In this document: positions 32,769-39,902 of the stretch, in pieces | How positions within the stretch are numbered: position 1 is the stretch's first letter | How the letters are laid out: each line of letters begins with the position of its first letter | Assembly: GCF_900108565.1 (NCBI RefSeq) | Contig: NZ_LT629971.1 | Location: 2,170,001-2,234,000 of the forward strand | Direction: 5' to 3' | Source of the DNA: Mycolicibacterium rutilum | Lineage (GTDB): Bacteria; Actinomycetota; Actinomycetes; Mycobacteriales; Mycobacteriaceae | Length of the DNA: 64,000 nt | The notes under the pieces: generated by a model | What the model saw: only the letters and a program-made list of their open reading frames with translations | What the model was told of the DNA's origin: nothing | Databases searched by the model: none | Made by a program: the position numbers and the translations under genes

Positions 32769-33554
32769 GTGGCTGGACCCAGTAGCGACTACTCAGACGT
32801 GACCGAGATGTTCCGTCGCCTCAAGACCCTCGACGAGGGGTCGGCCGCCTACCGACGACAGCGGGACCTGATCTGCGCGCGATGCCTGCCGCTGGCCGAG
32901 CACATCGCACGCCGCTACCGCAACCGCGGGGAAGCACACGAGGACCTGGTGCAGGCGGCGCGGGTCGGTTTGGTCAACGCGCTCAACCGATTTGACGTCG
33001 ACAACGGCGCGGAGTTCCTGTCGTTCGCGGTGCCGACGATGATGGGCGAGGTGCGCAGGCACTTCCGGGATCACGCCTGGGCGGTCAAGGTGCCCCGCGC
33101 GGTCAAGGACCTGCAGTCGCGCGTGAACAAGGCGAGCGGCAAACTGGCGCAGACGCTGGGCAGGGCGGCGACGGCCAGCGAGATCGCCGAGTACTTGCAG
33201 GTCGACCGCGAGCAGGTGGTGCAGGCCGTGATCGCCGGGTCGAACTACTCGACCCTGTCGACCGACATGCCCGCCAACCGTGACGACGACTCGAGCTCGT
33301 TCGGCGACGGCCTGGGCGGCGACGACGCGGGATTCGACAAGGTGCTCGAAGTGGAGACGATCCGGCCGCTGATCGCGGCGCTGCCCGAGCGGCAGCGCGC
33401 GGTGCTGACCCTGCGGTTCTTCGAGGACCTGACCCAGTCGCAGATCGCCGAGCAGATCGGGTGCTCACAGATGCACGTGTCGCGGCTGCTGGCAAAAGCG
33501 TTGGACGCGCTGCGAAGTCAGGTCGGGGAAACGGCGCTCGCCAACGCGAGCTGA
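32769..33554 (+). CDS. SigB/SigF/SigG-family RNA polymerase sigma factor
   Basis: 261 residues from GTG 32769. Region 2 reads CLPLAEHIARRYRNRG..DLVQAARVGLVNA and FAVPTMMGEVRRHFRD; region 3 includes VKVPRAVKDLQ; region 4.2 is TQSQIAEQIGCSQMHVSRLLAKAL. This is the stress sigma group of Bacillus SigB and mycobacterial SigF. The GTG has CGGAACGGA seven bases before and follows the SigF-type -10. An ATG at 32703 would add 22 residues but lies in the promoter, and its codons have weak G/C third positions. The RsbQ-RsbP pair is divergent, implying control by energy or small-molecule stress. Confidence 0.88.
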   Translation: MAGPSSDYSDVTEMFRRLKTLDEGSAAYRRQRDLICARCLPLAEHIARRYRNRGEAHEDLVQAARVGLVNALNRFDVDNGAEFLSFAVPTMMGEVRRHFRDHAWAVKVPRAVKDLQSRVNKASGKLAQTLGRAATASEIAEYLQVDREQVVQAVIAGSNYSTLSTDMPANRDDDSSSFGDGLGGDDAGFDKVLEVETIRPLIAALPERQRAVLTLRFFEDLTQSQIAEQIGCSQMHVSRLLAKALDALRSQVGETALANAS

Positions 33555-33595
33555 GGTGCGAGCCAGGGGTCACCGATTCGAGGACTGTGCCGTCG

Positions 33596-33601
33596 TAGAA
33601 T
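33596..33601 (+). promoter_or_regulatory. -10 element of the tRNA-Thr promoter
   Basis: TAGAAT, five of six to consensus, 24 bases before the mature tRNA 5' end. No good -35 is visible. Confidence 0.45.
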
Positions 33602-33624
33602 GTCGGAGGCTCCACGAGCCAACC

Positions 33625-33700
33625 GCCGCGTTAGCTCAGTTGGTAGAGCATCGCTCTTGTAAAGCGAATGTCGAGAGTTCGATTCTCTCACGCGGCTCCA
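33625..33700 (+). tRNA. tRNA-Thr (anticodon UGU)
   Basis: The cloverleaf can be drawn completely. Acceptor GCCGCGT pairs with ACGCGGC (33690-33696), D-stem GCTC with GAGC, anticodon stem TCGCT with AGCGA around loop CTTGTAA (anticodon TGT at 33658-33660), T-stem GAGAG with CTCTC around TTCGATT. Discriminator U and an encoded CCA (33698-33700) close it. It reads ACA/ACN threonine codons. An HNH gene follows 34 bases downstream. Confidence 0.96.
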
Positions 33701-33734
33701 CAGTTCTGTCGGTGCCGGCGGATACGTTCCGATC

Positions 33735-34142
33735 ATGGTGGTCGCCTGCCGCGGGTGCGGCACACGGTTTGAAGGTCGCCGGCAAAGGGTGTTCTGCAGC
33801 AACGCGTGTCAGCAGTTGCACCGGCGGCGCATGCTCCTGAACCTTTGGCTCGACACCGGCACCTGCGGCAGAACGTCATACTCAGGCAATTTCGTTCGGG
33901 ATTACCTATTCGAACAGCAAGGCGGATGTTGCGCCATCTGCGAGATGAAGAGCGAATGGAATGGCACGGCCTTGACTCTGGTCATCGACCACATCGACGG
34001 CGACTCGACCAACAATCGCCGCGAGAATCTGAGGCTGGTTTGTCCGAACTGTGACAGCCAGCTGCCGACATACAAGGCCCGGAATCGCGGCAACGGGCGC
34101 CACTACCGCCGAGTCCGATACGCCGCCGGACAGTCCTATTGA
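33735..34142 (+). CDS. HNH endonuclease
   Basis: 135 residues. An N-terminal zinc ribbon (CRGCG then FCSNAC) precedes a ββα-metal HNH core: CCAICEM, LVIDHIDGDSTNNRRENLRLVCPNCDSQL region, with the H-N-H residues in IDHID, NNRREN and the C-x2-C zinc pairs. It should nick or cut DNA. It starts 34 bases after tRNA-Thr. Its codon use and base content are clearly poorer in G/C third positions than neighbours (runs such as TCATACTCAGGCAATTTCG), which suggests recent transfer. It is not part of the M. tuberculosis phoPR neighbourhood as I remember it. Confidence 0.85.
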   Translation: MVVACRGCGTRFEGRRQRVFCSNACQQLHRRRMLLNLWLDTGTCGRTSYSGNFVRDYLFEQQGGCCAICEMKSEWNGTALTLVIDHIDGDSTNNRRENLRLVCPNCDSQLPTYKARNRGNGRHYRRVRYAAGQSY

Positions 34143-34161
34143 CGAGGCGCACCACGCGTTT

Positions 34162-34515
34162 ATGCGATCGCTGCTTCGGGGAACTCCGCTGCCCGTGACT
34201 GTCAAGGACGATCTGCTCAGCGACTTCCCGCATATCTACCCGGGCCTGACCCGGTCCGAGGTCGAACAACTACTCACGCTGCTCGACAAGAGTGCCAGCA
34301 CCGAGGGCGGATTGGGGCTGAGCATCGCGACGGCGGTCAAGCCGCTGGCGCCGGAGGTCGCGGCCCGCATCGAGTCCTACAAGCAGTCCGACGTCGACGA
34401 CTACATCCGCATGCTGCGCGGCGCCGTCGTACTGCTGCTGCAGCAGTGGCAGCCCGAGGATCAGCCCCCGCCGCCGGAGAGCATCGCGACCGCGGTGGAG
34501 ACCATCGAGGCCTGA
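34162..34515 (+). CDS. hypothetical protein behind the HNH gene
   Basis: 117 residues from ATG 34162; an upstream in-frame region overlapping the HNH gene (from 34051) remains open, so the start is unsure. The product is soluble and helical (YPGLTRSEVEQLLTLLDKSAS, DVDDYIRMLRGAVVLLLQQW) with an acidic Pro-rich end. No known motif. Position 20 bases behind the HNH gene suggests a partner or passenger of the same insertion. Confidence 0.5.
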   Translation: MRSLLRGTPLPVTVKDDLLSDFPHIYPGLTRSEVEQLLTLLDKSASTEGGLGLSIATAVKPLAPEVAARIESYKQSDVDDYIRMLRGAVVLLLQQWQPEDQPPPPESIATAVETIEA

Positions 34516-34516
34516 G

Positions 34517-35338
34517 CTACTCGCCGGTGTCGATGATCCGCTGCGAGGTCACGCTGCGCGACGACCGCGCCCGCGGGCGCCGACCGGGCAGCGGGATCCG
34601 GTCGGCGATGTTGCTGAGCGGGTTGACCACCTGGCTGAGCGTGATCACCGCCTCGTGCAGCGCGTCGATCGTCGGCGCCAGCGCCTCCAGCCCCGGCGCC
34701 AGCCGGTTCAGCGTGTCCGCCACATCGGCGAGCTTGAGCAGCGGCCCGTCGGGGTCGGTCAGCGTGTCCAGCAGCCCACCCTCGGCCAGCAGCCGGTCGG
34801 CCACCCCGTCCTCGCGCAGCACGCGCTCGACCAGGCCGTCGTTGGCCAGCAGCTGATCGGCCAGCCCGCCCGGCGCGATCACCCGCGACAGCGCGCCGTC
34901 GTCGGTCGTCATCCGGTCGACCAGCCCGCCCTCGGCCATCACCTGGTCCACCAGCCCGCCCGGCGCCACCGCCCGCGCGACCGCGCCGTTCTCGGCCGTC
35001 ATCCGATCCAGCAGCCCGCCCTCGGTGGTCAGCTGGTCGATCAGCCCGCCCGGGCGCAGCAGCCGGTCCAGCGGGCCGTTGGGCGCCAGCGCGCGCCCGA
35101 GCGGCGCGTCGTCGTCCATCAGGCGGGCCAACCGGTTCGCCCGCTCGACCGCGTCGTTGAGCCCCAGCATCTGGGCGAACGACGCCGATCCGGCGCTGTC
35201 GCCGGCCTGTTCGCCGAGCGTGCGTTGCGCCATGCCCACCGCGCCGGTGGCCATGGCGAGCCCCGCGTCGGCGACCGCCAGCGCGGCGCGGGCCGGTGCG
35301 GTCGCGATGTCGGTCAGGGCTTTGCCGAGGTTCATCAC
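34517..35338 (-). CDS. decapeptide-repeat protein upstream of phoP
   Basis: 273 residues in three parts. Residues 1-78 are Ala-rich and helical (ALTDIATAPARAALAVADAG). Residues 79-198 are twelve exact-length ten-residue repeats with consensus L-(V/L/I)-D-(R/Q)-(L/M/V)-x-x-x-(G/N/D)-G. Residues 199-250 are a hydrophobic helical part (LNRLAPGLEALAPTIDALHEAV), then a basic tail RRPRARSSRS. No signal peptide. M. tuberculosis has an uncharacterised gene (Rv0756c) at the same place, which may be its counterpart. It is divergent from phoP, so the PhoP site between them may act on both. Confidence 0.75.
   Translation of the reverse strand: MMNLGKALTDIATAPARAALAVADAGLAMATGAVGMAQRTLGEQAGDSAGSASFAQMLGLNDAVERANRLARLMDDDAPLGRALAPNGPLDRLLRPGGLIDQLTTEGGLLDRMTAENGAVARAVAPGGLVDQVMAEGGLVDRMTTDDGALSRVIAPGGLADQLLANDGLVERVLREDGVADRLLAEGGLLDTLTDPDGPLLKLADVADTLNRLAPGLEALAPTIDALHEAVITLSQVVNPLSNIADRIPLPGRRPRARSSRSVTSQRIIDTGE
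34745..35104 (-). repeat. twelve 30-bp tandem coding repeats
   Basis: Twelve in-frame 30-base units encode decapeptides such as PLDRLLRPGG, LIDQLTTEGG, LVDQVMAEGG and LLDRMTAENG. DNA identity between units is partial, centred on the strings CAGCCCGCC and TCGGCC. Even spacing with no indel points to a structural constraint. Confidence 0.85.
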
Positions 35339-35367
35339 CTCAGTCTATGGACCGCACAAGGCCAAAC

Positions 35368-35407
35368 TCACAGGAAGTTGACAGCGATCATGCAGCATCA
35401 TTACAAG
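35368..35407 (+). promoter_or_regulatory. phoP promoter with PhoP direct-repeat box
   Basis: TCACAGG-AAGT-TGACAGC (35368-35385) matches the mycobacterial PhoP box, two TCACAGC heptamers four bases apart, at 12 of 14 positions. It overlaps a perfect -35 TTGACA (35378-35383); TACAAG (35402-35407) stands 18 bases on as -10. Binding here should repress or tune phoP itself. Confidence 0.65.
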
Positions 35408-35435
35408 CCTGAAGGCAGACAGTAGGTGAATGGCG

Positions 35436-36149
35436 ATGCCTGCGTTACCCGAGAACACCCCCGAAGCCAAGGTGCTCGTTGTCGACGACGAGACCAACAT
35501 CGTCGAGCTTCTCGCCGTCAGCCTCAAATTCCAGGGTTTCGAGGTGCACACCGCATCGAACGGCCCCGCCGCGCTGGACAAGGCCCGCGAGGTACGTCCC
35601 GACGCCGTCATCCTCGACGTGATGATGCCCGGGATGGACGGCTTCGGGTTGCTGCGCCGGCTGCGCGCCGACGGCATCGACGCGCCCGCGCTGTTCCTGA
35701 CCGCCCGCGACTCCCTGCAGGACAAGATCGCCGGGTTGACCCTCGGCGGCGACGACTACGTCACCAAGCCCTTCAGCCTCGAGGAAGTGGTGGCCCGGCT
35801 GCGGGTGATCCTGCGCCGCACCGGCCGCGGCGTCGAGGAGCCCCGCAACTCGCGGCTCACCTTCGCCGACATCGAACTCGACGAGGACACCCACGAAGTG
35901 TGGAAGGCCGGCCAACCGGTGTCGTTGTCGCCCACCGAGTTCACACTGCTGCGGTACTTCATCATCAACGCAGGCACGGTGCTGTCGAAGCCGAAGATCC
36001 TCGACCACGTCTGGCGCTACGACTTCGGCGGTGATGTCAACGTCGTCGAGTCCTACGTGTCGTACCTGCGCCGCAAGATCGACACCGGCGAGAAGCGCCT
36101 GCTGCACACGCTGCGCGGCGTCGGCTACGTGTTGCGCGAGCCGCGGTGA
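35436..36149 (+). CDS. phoP: response regulator PhoP
   Basis: 237 residues from ATG 35436 (ATG 35430 is also in frame but too close to the AGTAGGTG site). The receiver domain has the acidic pair VVDDE, phospho-Asp in ILDVMMPGMDG and KPFSLEE; the C-terminal OmpR winged helix includes SPTEFTLLRYF and YVSYLRRKIDTGEKRLLHTLRGVGYVLRE region. It matches M. tuberculosis PhoP (Rv0757) almost throughout, and the neighbours phoR and the HIT gene agree. PhoP controls acid response, lipid synthesis and ESX-1 genes. Confidence 0.96.
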   Translation: MPALPENTPEAKVLVVDDETNIVELLAVSLKFQGFEVHTASNGPAALDKAREVRPDAVILDVMMPGMDGFGLLRRLRADGIDAPALFLTARDSLQDKIAGLTLGGDDYVTKPFSLEEVVARLRVILRRTGRGVEEPRNSRLTFADIELDEDTHEVWKAGQPVSLSPTEFTLLRYFIINAGTVLSKPKILDHVWRYDFGGDVNVVESYVSYLRRKIDTGEKRLLHTLRGVGYVLREPR

Positions 36150-36179
36150 CGAACCGCCGGCGCGGCACACAATAGGCAG

Positions 36180-37631
36180 ATGAGAACCGTGGGTGGACGC
36201 GGCGTGCCGTTGCGCGTCTCCCTGGTCGCGGCCACCCTCGTGCTGGTGGCGTGCGGCCTGTTGGCCTCCGGCATCGCGGTCACCTCGATCCTGCGCCACA
36301 CCTTGAGCAACCGCGTCGACCAGGAGCTGCTCGACGCGTCGCGCGGCTGGGCCGCCCAAGCCCCGCAGGGCGCGCCTGCCCCGCAGATCGAGGGACCGAA
36401 CCCGACCCGGCCGCCGTCGAACTTCTACGTGCGCGGGGTCGGTCCCGACGGGCGCATGTGGATGGCCGTCAACGACCGCGACGCCGAACCCGACCTGCCC
36501 GACGACAACGATGTCGGCCCGGTCCCGGTCACCATCGGATCCACCGACGCCTCGGGCGTGGAATGGCGCGCGATGACCGTGCGCGGGCCCGGCGGCGAGT
36601 TGATGACCGTCGCGATCGACCTGTCCGACGTGCAGACCACCGTGCGCGAACTGACCTACGCGCAGGTCGGTATCGGCCTCGCGGTGCTGCTGGTACTCGG
36701 CGTCGCCGGCTACGCCGTCGTGCACCGCAGCCTGCGCCCGCTCGTCGAAGTCGAGCAGACCGCGGCCGCGATCGCCGCCGGCGAGTTGGACCGCCGCGTC
36801 CCGCAGCGTGACCCGCGCACCGAGGTGGGCCGACTGTCGTTGGCGCTCAACGGGATGCTGGCTCAGATCCAGACCGCGATGGCCGCGTCGGAGTCCTCGG
36901 CCGAGGCGGCCCGCAGTTCCGAGGAGCGGATGCGACGGTTCATCACCGACGCCAGCCACGAGCTGCGCACCCCGCTGACGACCATCCGCGGCTTCGCCGA
37001 GCTGTACCGGCAGGGCGCGGCCCGTGACGTCGAGATGTTGATGAGCCGCATCGAGAGCGAGTCCAGCCGGATGGGCCTGCTCGTCGAGGACCTGCTGCTG
37101 CTCGCCCGCCTGGACGCGCAGCGGCCGCTGGAACGCCGCCGCGTGGATCTGTTGACGCTGGCCACCGACGCGGTGCACGATGCGCGGTCGATCGCGCCGA
37201 ACCGGGACATCTCGTTGGAGGTGCTCGACGGCCCCGGCACCCCCGAGGTGCTGGGCGACGAGGCCCGGCTGCGTCAGGTGCTCGGCAACCTGATGGCCAA
37301 CGCGCTGCAGCACACCCCGGAGACCGCGGGCGTGACGGTGCGGGTGGGCACCGCCGGGCAGCGCGCCGTGCTCGAGGTGTGCGACGAGGGTCCCGGCATG
37401 ACGGCCGAGGACGCGCAGCGGGTGTTCGAGCGGTTCTACCGCGCCGACTCGTCGCGGGCGCGCGCCAGCGGCGGGACCGGCCTGGGCCTGTCGATCGTCG
37501 ATTCGCTGGTGTACGCACACGGCGGCACGGTCAAGGTGACGACGGCACCGGGGCGTGGCTGCACGTTCACGGTCAGTCTGCCCCGCATCGCCGATCTGTC
37601 GGCGACCGAGGTCGCCGCTCAGGTCAGCTGA
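36180..37631 (+). CDS. phoR: sensor histidine kinase PhoR
   Basis: 483 residues (M. tuberculosis PhoR has 485). Helix 1 at about 12-35, an exported sensor region to 158, helix 2 at 163-181, HAMP to about 235, then HisKA with phospho-acceptor H260 in [10 protein letters not shown]. The ATPase part shows the N box [15 protein letters not shown] and GTGLGLS. It phosphorylates PhoP in response to acid or other envelope signals. It lies 30 bases after phoP in one operon. Its 3' end overlaps the convergent HIT gene by 13 bases. Confidence 0.95.
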   Translation: MRTVGGRGVPLRVSLVAATLVLVACGLLASGIAVTSILRHTLSNRVDQELLDASRGWAAQAPQGAPAPQIEGPNPTRPPSNFYVRGVGPDGRMWMAVNDRDAEPDLPDDNDVGPVPVTIGSTDASGVEWRAMTVRGPGGELMTVAIDLSDVQTTVRELTYAQVGIGLAVLLVLGVAGYAVVHRSLRPLVEVEQTAAAIAAGELDRRVPQRDPRTEVGRLSLALNGMLAQIQTAMAASESSAEAARSSEERMRRFITDASHELRTPLTTIRGFAELYRQGAARDVEMLMSRIESESSRMGLLVEDLLLLARLDAQRPLERRRVDLLTLATDAVHDARSIAPNRDISLEVLDGPGTPEVLGDEARLRQVLGNLMANALQHTPETAGVTVRVGTAGQRAVLEVCDEGPGMTAEDAQRVFERFYRADSSRARASGGTGLGLSIVDSLVYAHGGTVKVTTAPGRGCTFTVSLPRIADLSATEVAAQVS

Positions 37632-38023
37632 GCCAGCGCGTCCTTGATCTTGGCCTGCGCCTCGTCGAGCGATTCCTGCGACGGGTTCGGGTCGGCGTTG
37701 GCGAAGCCGAAGTCCGCGAGGTCGCTGGTCGGGAAGACATGCACGTGCAGATGCGGCACCTCGAGCCCGGCGATGATCACGCCGGCGCGTTCGGCCGGGA
37801 ACGCCTTGACCACGGCCTTGCCGATCAGCTGCGACACCTCCATGACCCGGCCGAAGACCGCAGGCTCGATGTCCTGCCAATTGTCGATCTCGGCGCGCGG
37901 AACGACGAGCGTGTGGCCCTGGGTGATCGGCGCGATCGTCAGGAAGGCGACGACGTCGTCGTCCTCGTAGACGAACCGGCCGGGGAGCTCTCCGTTGATG
38001 ATTTTGGTGAAGACGGTCGCCAT
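37619..38023 (-). CDS. HIT-family nucleotide hydrolase/transferase
   Basis: 134 residues. The histidine triad is HLHVHVFP (H-x-H-x-H) near residue 95, and [17 protein letters not shown] is the family's middle strand. HIT proteins hydrolyse AMP-linked nucleotides. The ATG at 38023 is preferred to 38035. It corresponds to Rv0759c by position. It ends tail-to-tail over phoR, and the 195-residue gene upstream runs 85 bases into it. Confidence 0.9.
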   Translation of the reverse strand: MATVFTKIINGELPGRFVYEDDDVVAFLTIAPITQGHTLVVPRAEIDNWQDIEPAVFGRVMEVSQLIGKAVVKAFPAERAGVIIAGLEVPHLHVHVFPTSDLADFGFANADPNPSQESLDEAQAKIKDALAQLT

Positions 38024-38526
38024 GGGTTCGAGCATTCCAGGGCGGCGGGCCCGTCGGCGCGCTGGGGTGTCGACGCGAACTCCCCGAGCACCAGGGGGCC
38101 GGAGCCCTCGGCCTGGGACGCCGCGGCGTCGACGAGGTAGTCGGTGACCGCGGTCGCGGCCTCGGCGTCCGTGAGCGGTTCACAGAGGTACGCGGGGTTG
38201 GTGCCGGTCGCCGTGGCCAGCAGTTCGCGGCAGCCCGGCCCGTACTCGGCGCTCTCCTGGAAGTCGTTGTGCGAGTAGCGGATCAGCTCGGCGCGGGTGT
38301 TGACGGCGTATCCCGTCAGAGCTTCTGGGTCGAGGGTCAGCGCCCAGAACGGTGGCGCGACCCGATAGCGGCGCACGTCCCGGCCCGGTGCCGCCGACCG
38401 GCTCGGCGGCACCCAGATCTCGAAGGCGATCTGCTGGGTCCGGACCTGATAGCGGCGCATCACGTAGACGAACGCTTCGGCCGCAGCCCGCTCGGCGGGC
38501 GACCTGGCATCCGCGCTCGCGGCCAT
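37939..38526 (-). CDS. hypothetical protein overlapping the HIT gene
   Basis: 195 residues, soluble. The first 165 look like a folded domain ([22 protein letters not shown] region, [32 protein letters not shown]). The last 28 or so are Ser/Thr/Pro-rich and are only the HIT gene read in another frame. Either the overlap is tolerated or the original stop was lost. No family recognised. A perfect 7-bp dyad sits just upstream at 38545-38559. Confidence 0.6.
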   Translation of the reverse strand: MAASADARSPAERAAAEAFVYVMRRYQVRTQQIAFEIWVPPSRSAAPGRDVRRYRVAPPFWALTLDPEALTGYAVNTRAELIRYSHNDFQESAEYGPGCRELLATATGTNPAYLCEPLTDAEAATAVTDYLVDAAASQAEGSGPLVLGEFASTPQRADGPAALECSNPWRPSSPKSSTESSPAGSSTRTTTSSPS

Positions 38527-38544
38527 CCGCCGAGTGTATTAGCT

Positions 38545-38559
38545 GACATCGACGATGTC
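38545..38559. promoter_or_regulatory. dyad GACATCG-A-CGATGTC before the 195-residue gene
   Basis: A perfect 15-base dyad, 19-33 bases upstream of the start at 38526 on the minus strand. A second weaker dyad, TGAGA-N6-TCTCA (38584-38599), lies after the SDR stop and may be a terminator. Confidence 0.4.
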
Positions 38560-38617
38560 TGCGCATGTTCGAGTGCACATCGGTGAGAGATGCGTCTCAA
38601 CGGTTTGCCGGGCGGTG

Positions 38618-39475
38618 TCAGCCGCTGATCTTGGCGTGCAGCTCAGCGACCGTCCACGGCGGACTGTCGTGATGATCGCGGTAGGCCAGCAGCGCCGGGG
38701 TGGGCCGGTCGAAGCGCCCGACGAACCCGCCGGCCGCGATGAGGATCTGTCCGGTGACGTCCTTGGCAAGGTCGCTGACGAGGTACGCGTAGGTCGGCGC
38801 GACGTACTCCGGCGGTGCGGCGTCGAGTGCGCCCTGCATGCTGACGTCGTCGAGCAGTCCGCGCCGGTGCAGGTCGGCGATGTGGGCCTCGTAGTCCGCG
38901 CCGGTGGACAGCCGGGTGCGCGCGCCCGGGCACACCACGTTCGCGCGGACACCGTGCGCCTTGAGCTCGGCAGCGATCGCCAGGGTCAGCCCGTTGACAC
39001 CGCCCTTGCCTGCCGGGTAGCCGGTGCCGCCGTAGTCCCCGAGGAATGCGAACGAGCTGGTGTTGACGATGGCGCCGCCGCCTTGGGCCACCATTTTCGG
39101 CGCTGCCGCGCGGCAGGTCTCGAACACCGTGCCCAGATGCGCGTCGAGCAGGTCGCGGAACTGCGCCGAGGTGACGTTGAGGATCGATGAGCCGGCGGGC
39201 TCGGCGGTACCCGCGCAGTTGATCAGGATGTCGATCCGGCCGAACTCCCGCACACAGGTGTCGATCAGTTCGTCGGCGGTCCGGGGGTCGGCCGGTGAGC
39301 CGGGCACGCCGACGGCGGCCGAAATTCCTTGTGCCGCTGCGGATACCGCGTCGGCGTCGCGGCCGTTGAGGACGACACCGGCGCCCTGTTCGGCGAGCAG
39401 CCGGGCCACCGCCAGCCCGACGCCGCGCGACCCGCCGACGACAACCGCGCCGCGGCCGGTCAAGCTACTGGGCAT
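38618..39475 (-). CDS. short-chain dehydrogenase/reductase
   Basis: 285 residues. VVGGSRGVGLAVA binds the cofactor, INCAGTAEP has the NAG-like stretch, catalytic Ser in VNTSSFAF and the catalytic pair in YPAGK. The C-terminal 40 residues (RFDRPTPALLAYRDHHDSPP) extend past the fold and may shape the substrate site. It starts within the end of the NTF2-like gene (11-base overlap), so it closes the cyp51 operon. It is not in the M. tuberculosis version of this locus as I recall it. Confidence 0.85.
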   Translation of the reverse strand: MPSSLTGRGAVVVGGSRGVGLAVARLLAEQGAGVVLNGRDADAVSAAAQGISAAVGVPGSPADPRTADELIDTCVREFGRIDILINCAGTAEPAGSSILNVTSAQFRDLLDAHLGTVFETCRAAAPKMVAQGGGAIVNTSSFAFLGDYGGTGYPAGKGGVNGLTLAIAAELKAHGVRANVVCPGARTRLSTGADYEAHIADLHRRGLLDDVSMQGALDAAPPEYVAPTYAYLVSDLAKDVTGQILIAAGGFVGRFDRPTPALLAYRDHHDSPPWTVAELHAKISG

Positions 39476-39896
39476 CCTCCGCCTGACCGAACTGCATCGC
39501 GTCCATGTTCCAGTAGCCACGCAGGTTGGTGATCAGGCCGGCGTCGTTGGTCTTGTAGGTGAACACCCCGCGGACCGTGGCGACGAAGCCGTTCGGGAAG
39601 GTGGTCTGCAGGACCAGGATGTAGGCGATCTCGTTCGGGCTGCTGGACGGGAACGTCTCCTCGCAGGTGACGCGCAGCTGGTTGGGCCCGATGTTGGTGT
39701 CGTAGAACGCCGCAACGGCGTCCTTGCCGCGGACCCCGGTGCCGTCCGGATTGGTGACGGCCTGCCCGATCGGGTCCTCGATGACGATGTCGTCGGCCAT
39801 CAACGCCAGCCAGCCGTCGCGGTCACCGGTCTGGACGCAGCGCCACGAGTTCTGTGACGCTGCGACCACCGGGCTCAGCTGCGCCGTGTCAGCCAC
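39465..39896 (-). CDS. NTF2/ketosteroid-isomerase-fold protein (Rv0760c-like)
   Basis: 143 residues, cone-shaped SnoaL/NTF2 fold: WRCVQTGDRDGWLALMADD, EDPIGQAVTNPDGTG, VRGVFTYKTNDAGLI. It matches M. tuberculosis Rv0760c, whose structure resembles steroid delta-isomerase and binds steroid-like ligands, though isomerase activity is not established. Lies six bases from the adh gene in the cyp51 operon, which again suggests a sterol or terpenoid ligand. Confidence 0.88.
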   Translation of the reverse strand: MADTAQLSPVVAASQNSWRCVQTGDRDGWLALMADDIVIEDPIGQAVTNPDGTGVRGKDAVAAFYDTNIGPNQLRVTCEETFPSSSPNEIAYILVLQTTFPNGFVATVRGVFTYKTNDAGLITNLRGYWNMDAMQFGQAEDAQ

Positions 39897-39902
39897 GCCG
39901 AC

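Noticed and set aside
33600..35340. Integrated phage or intact mobile element
   Set aside because: No integrase, no transposase and no repeat of the tRNA 3' end was seen; only the HNH gene and one orphan gene are present.
35436..37631. TrcR-TrcS assignment of the two-component system
   Set aside because: First considered because of general similarity, but the receiver and C-terminus follow PhoP and the HIT gene and CYP51 locus follow as in Rv0757-Rv0764.
35445..38183. 912-residue minus-strand frame opposite phoP and phoR
   Set aside because: Arises from G/C third-position bias; the plus strand encodes the real two-component system.
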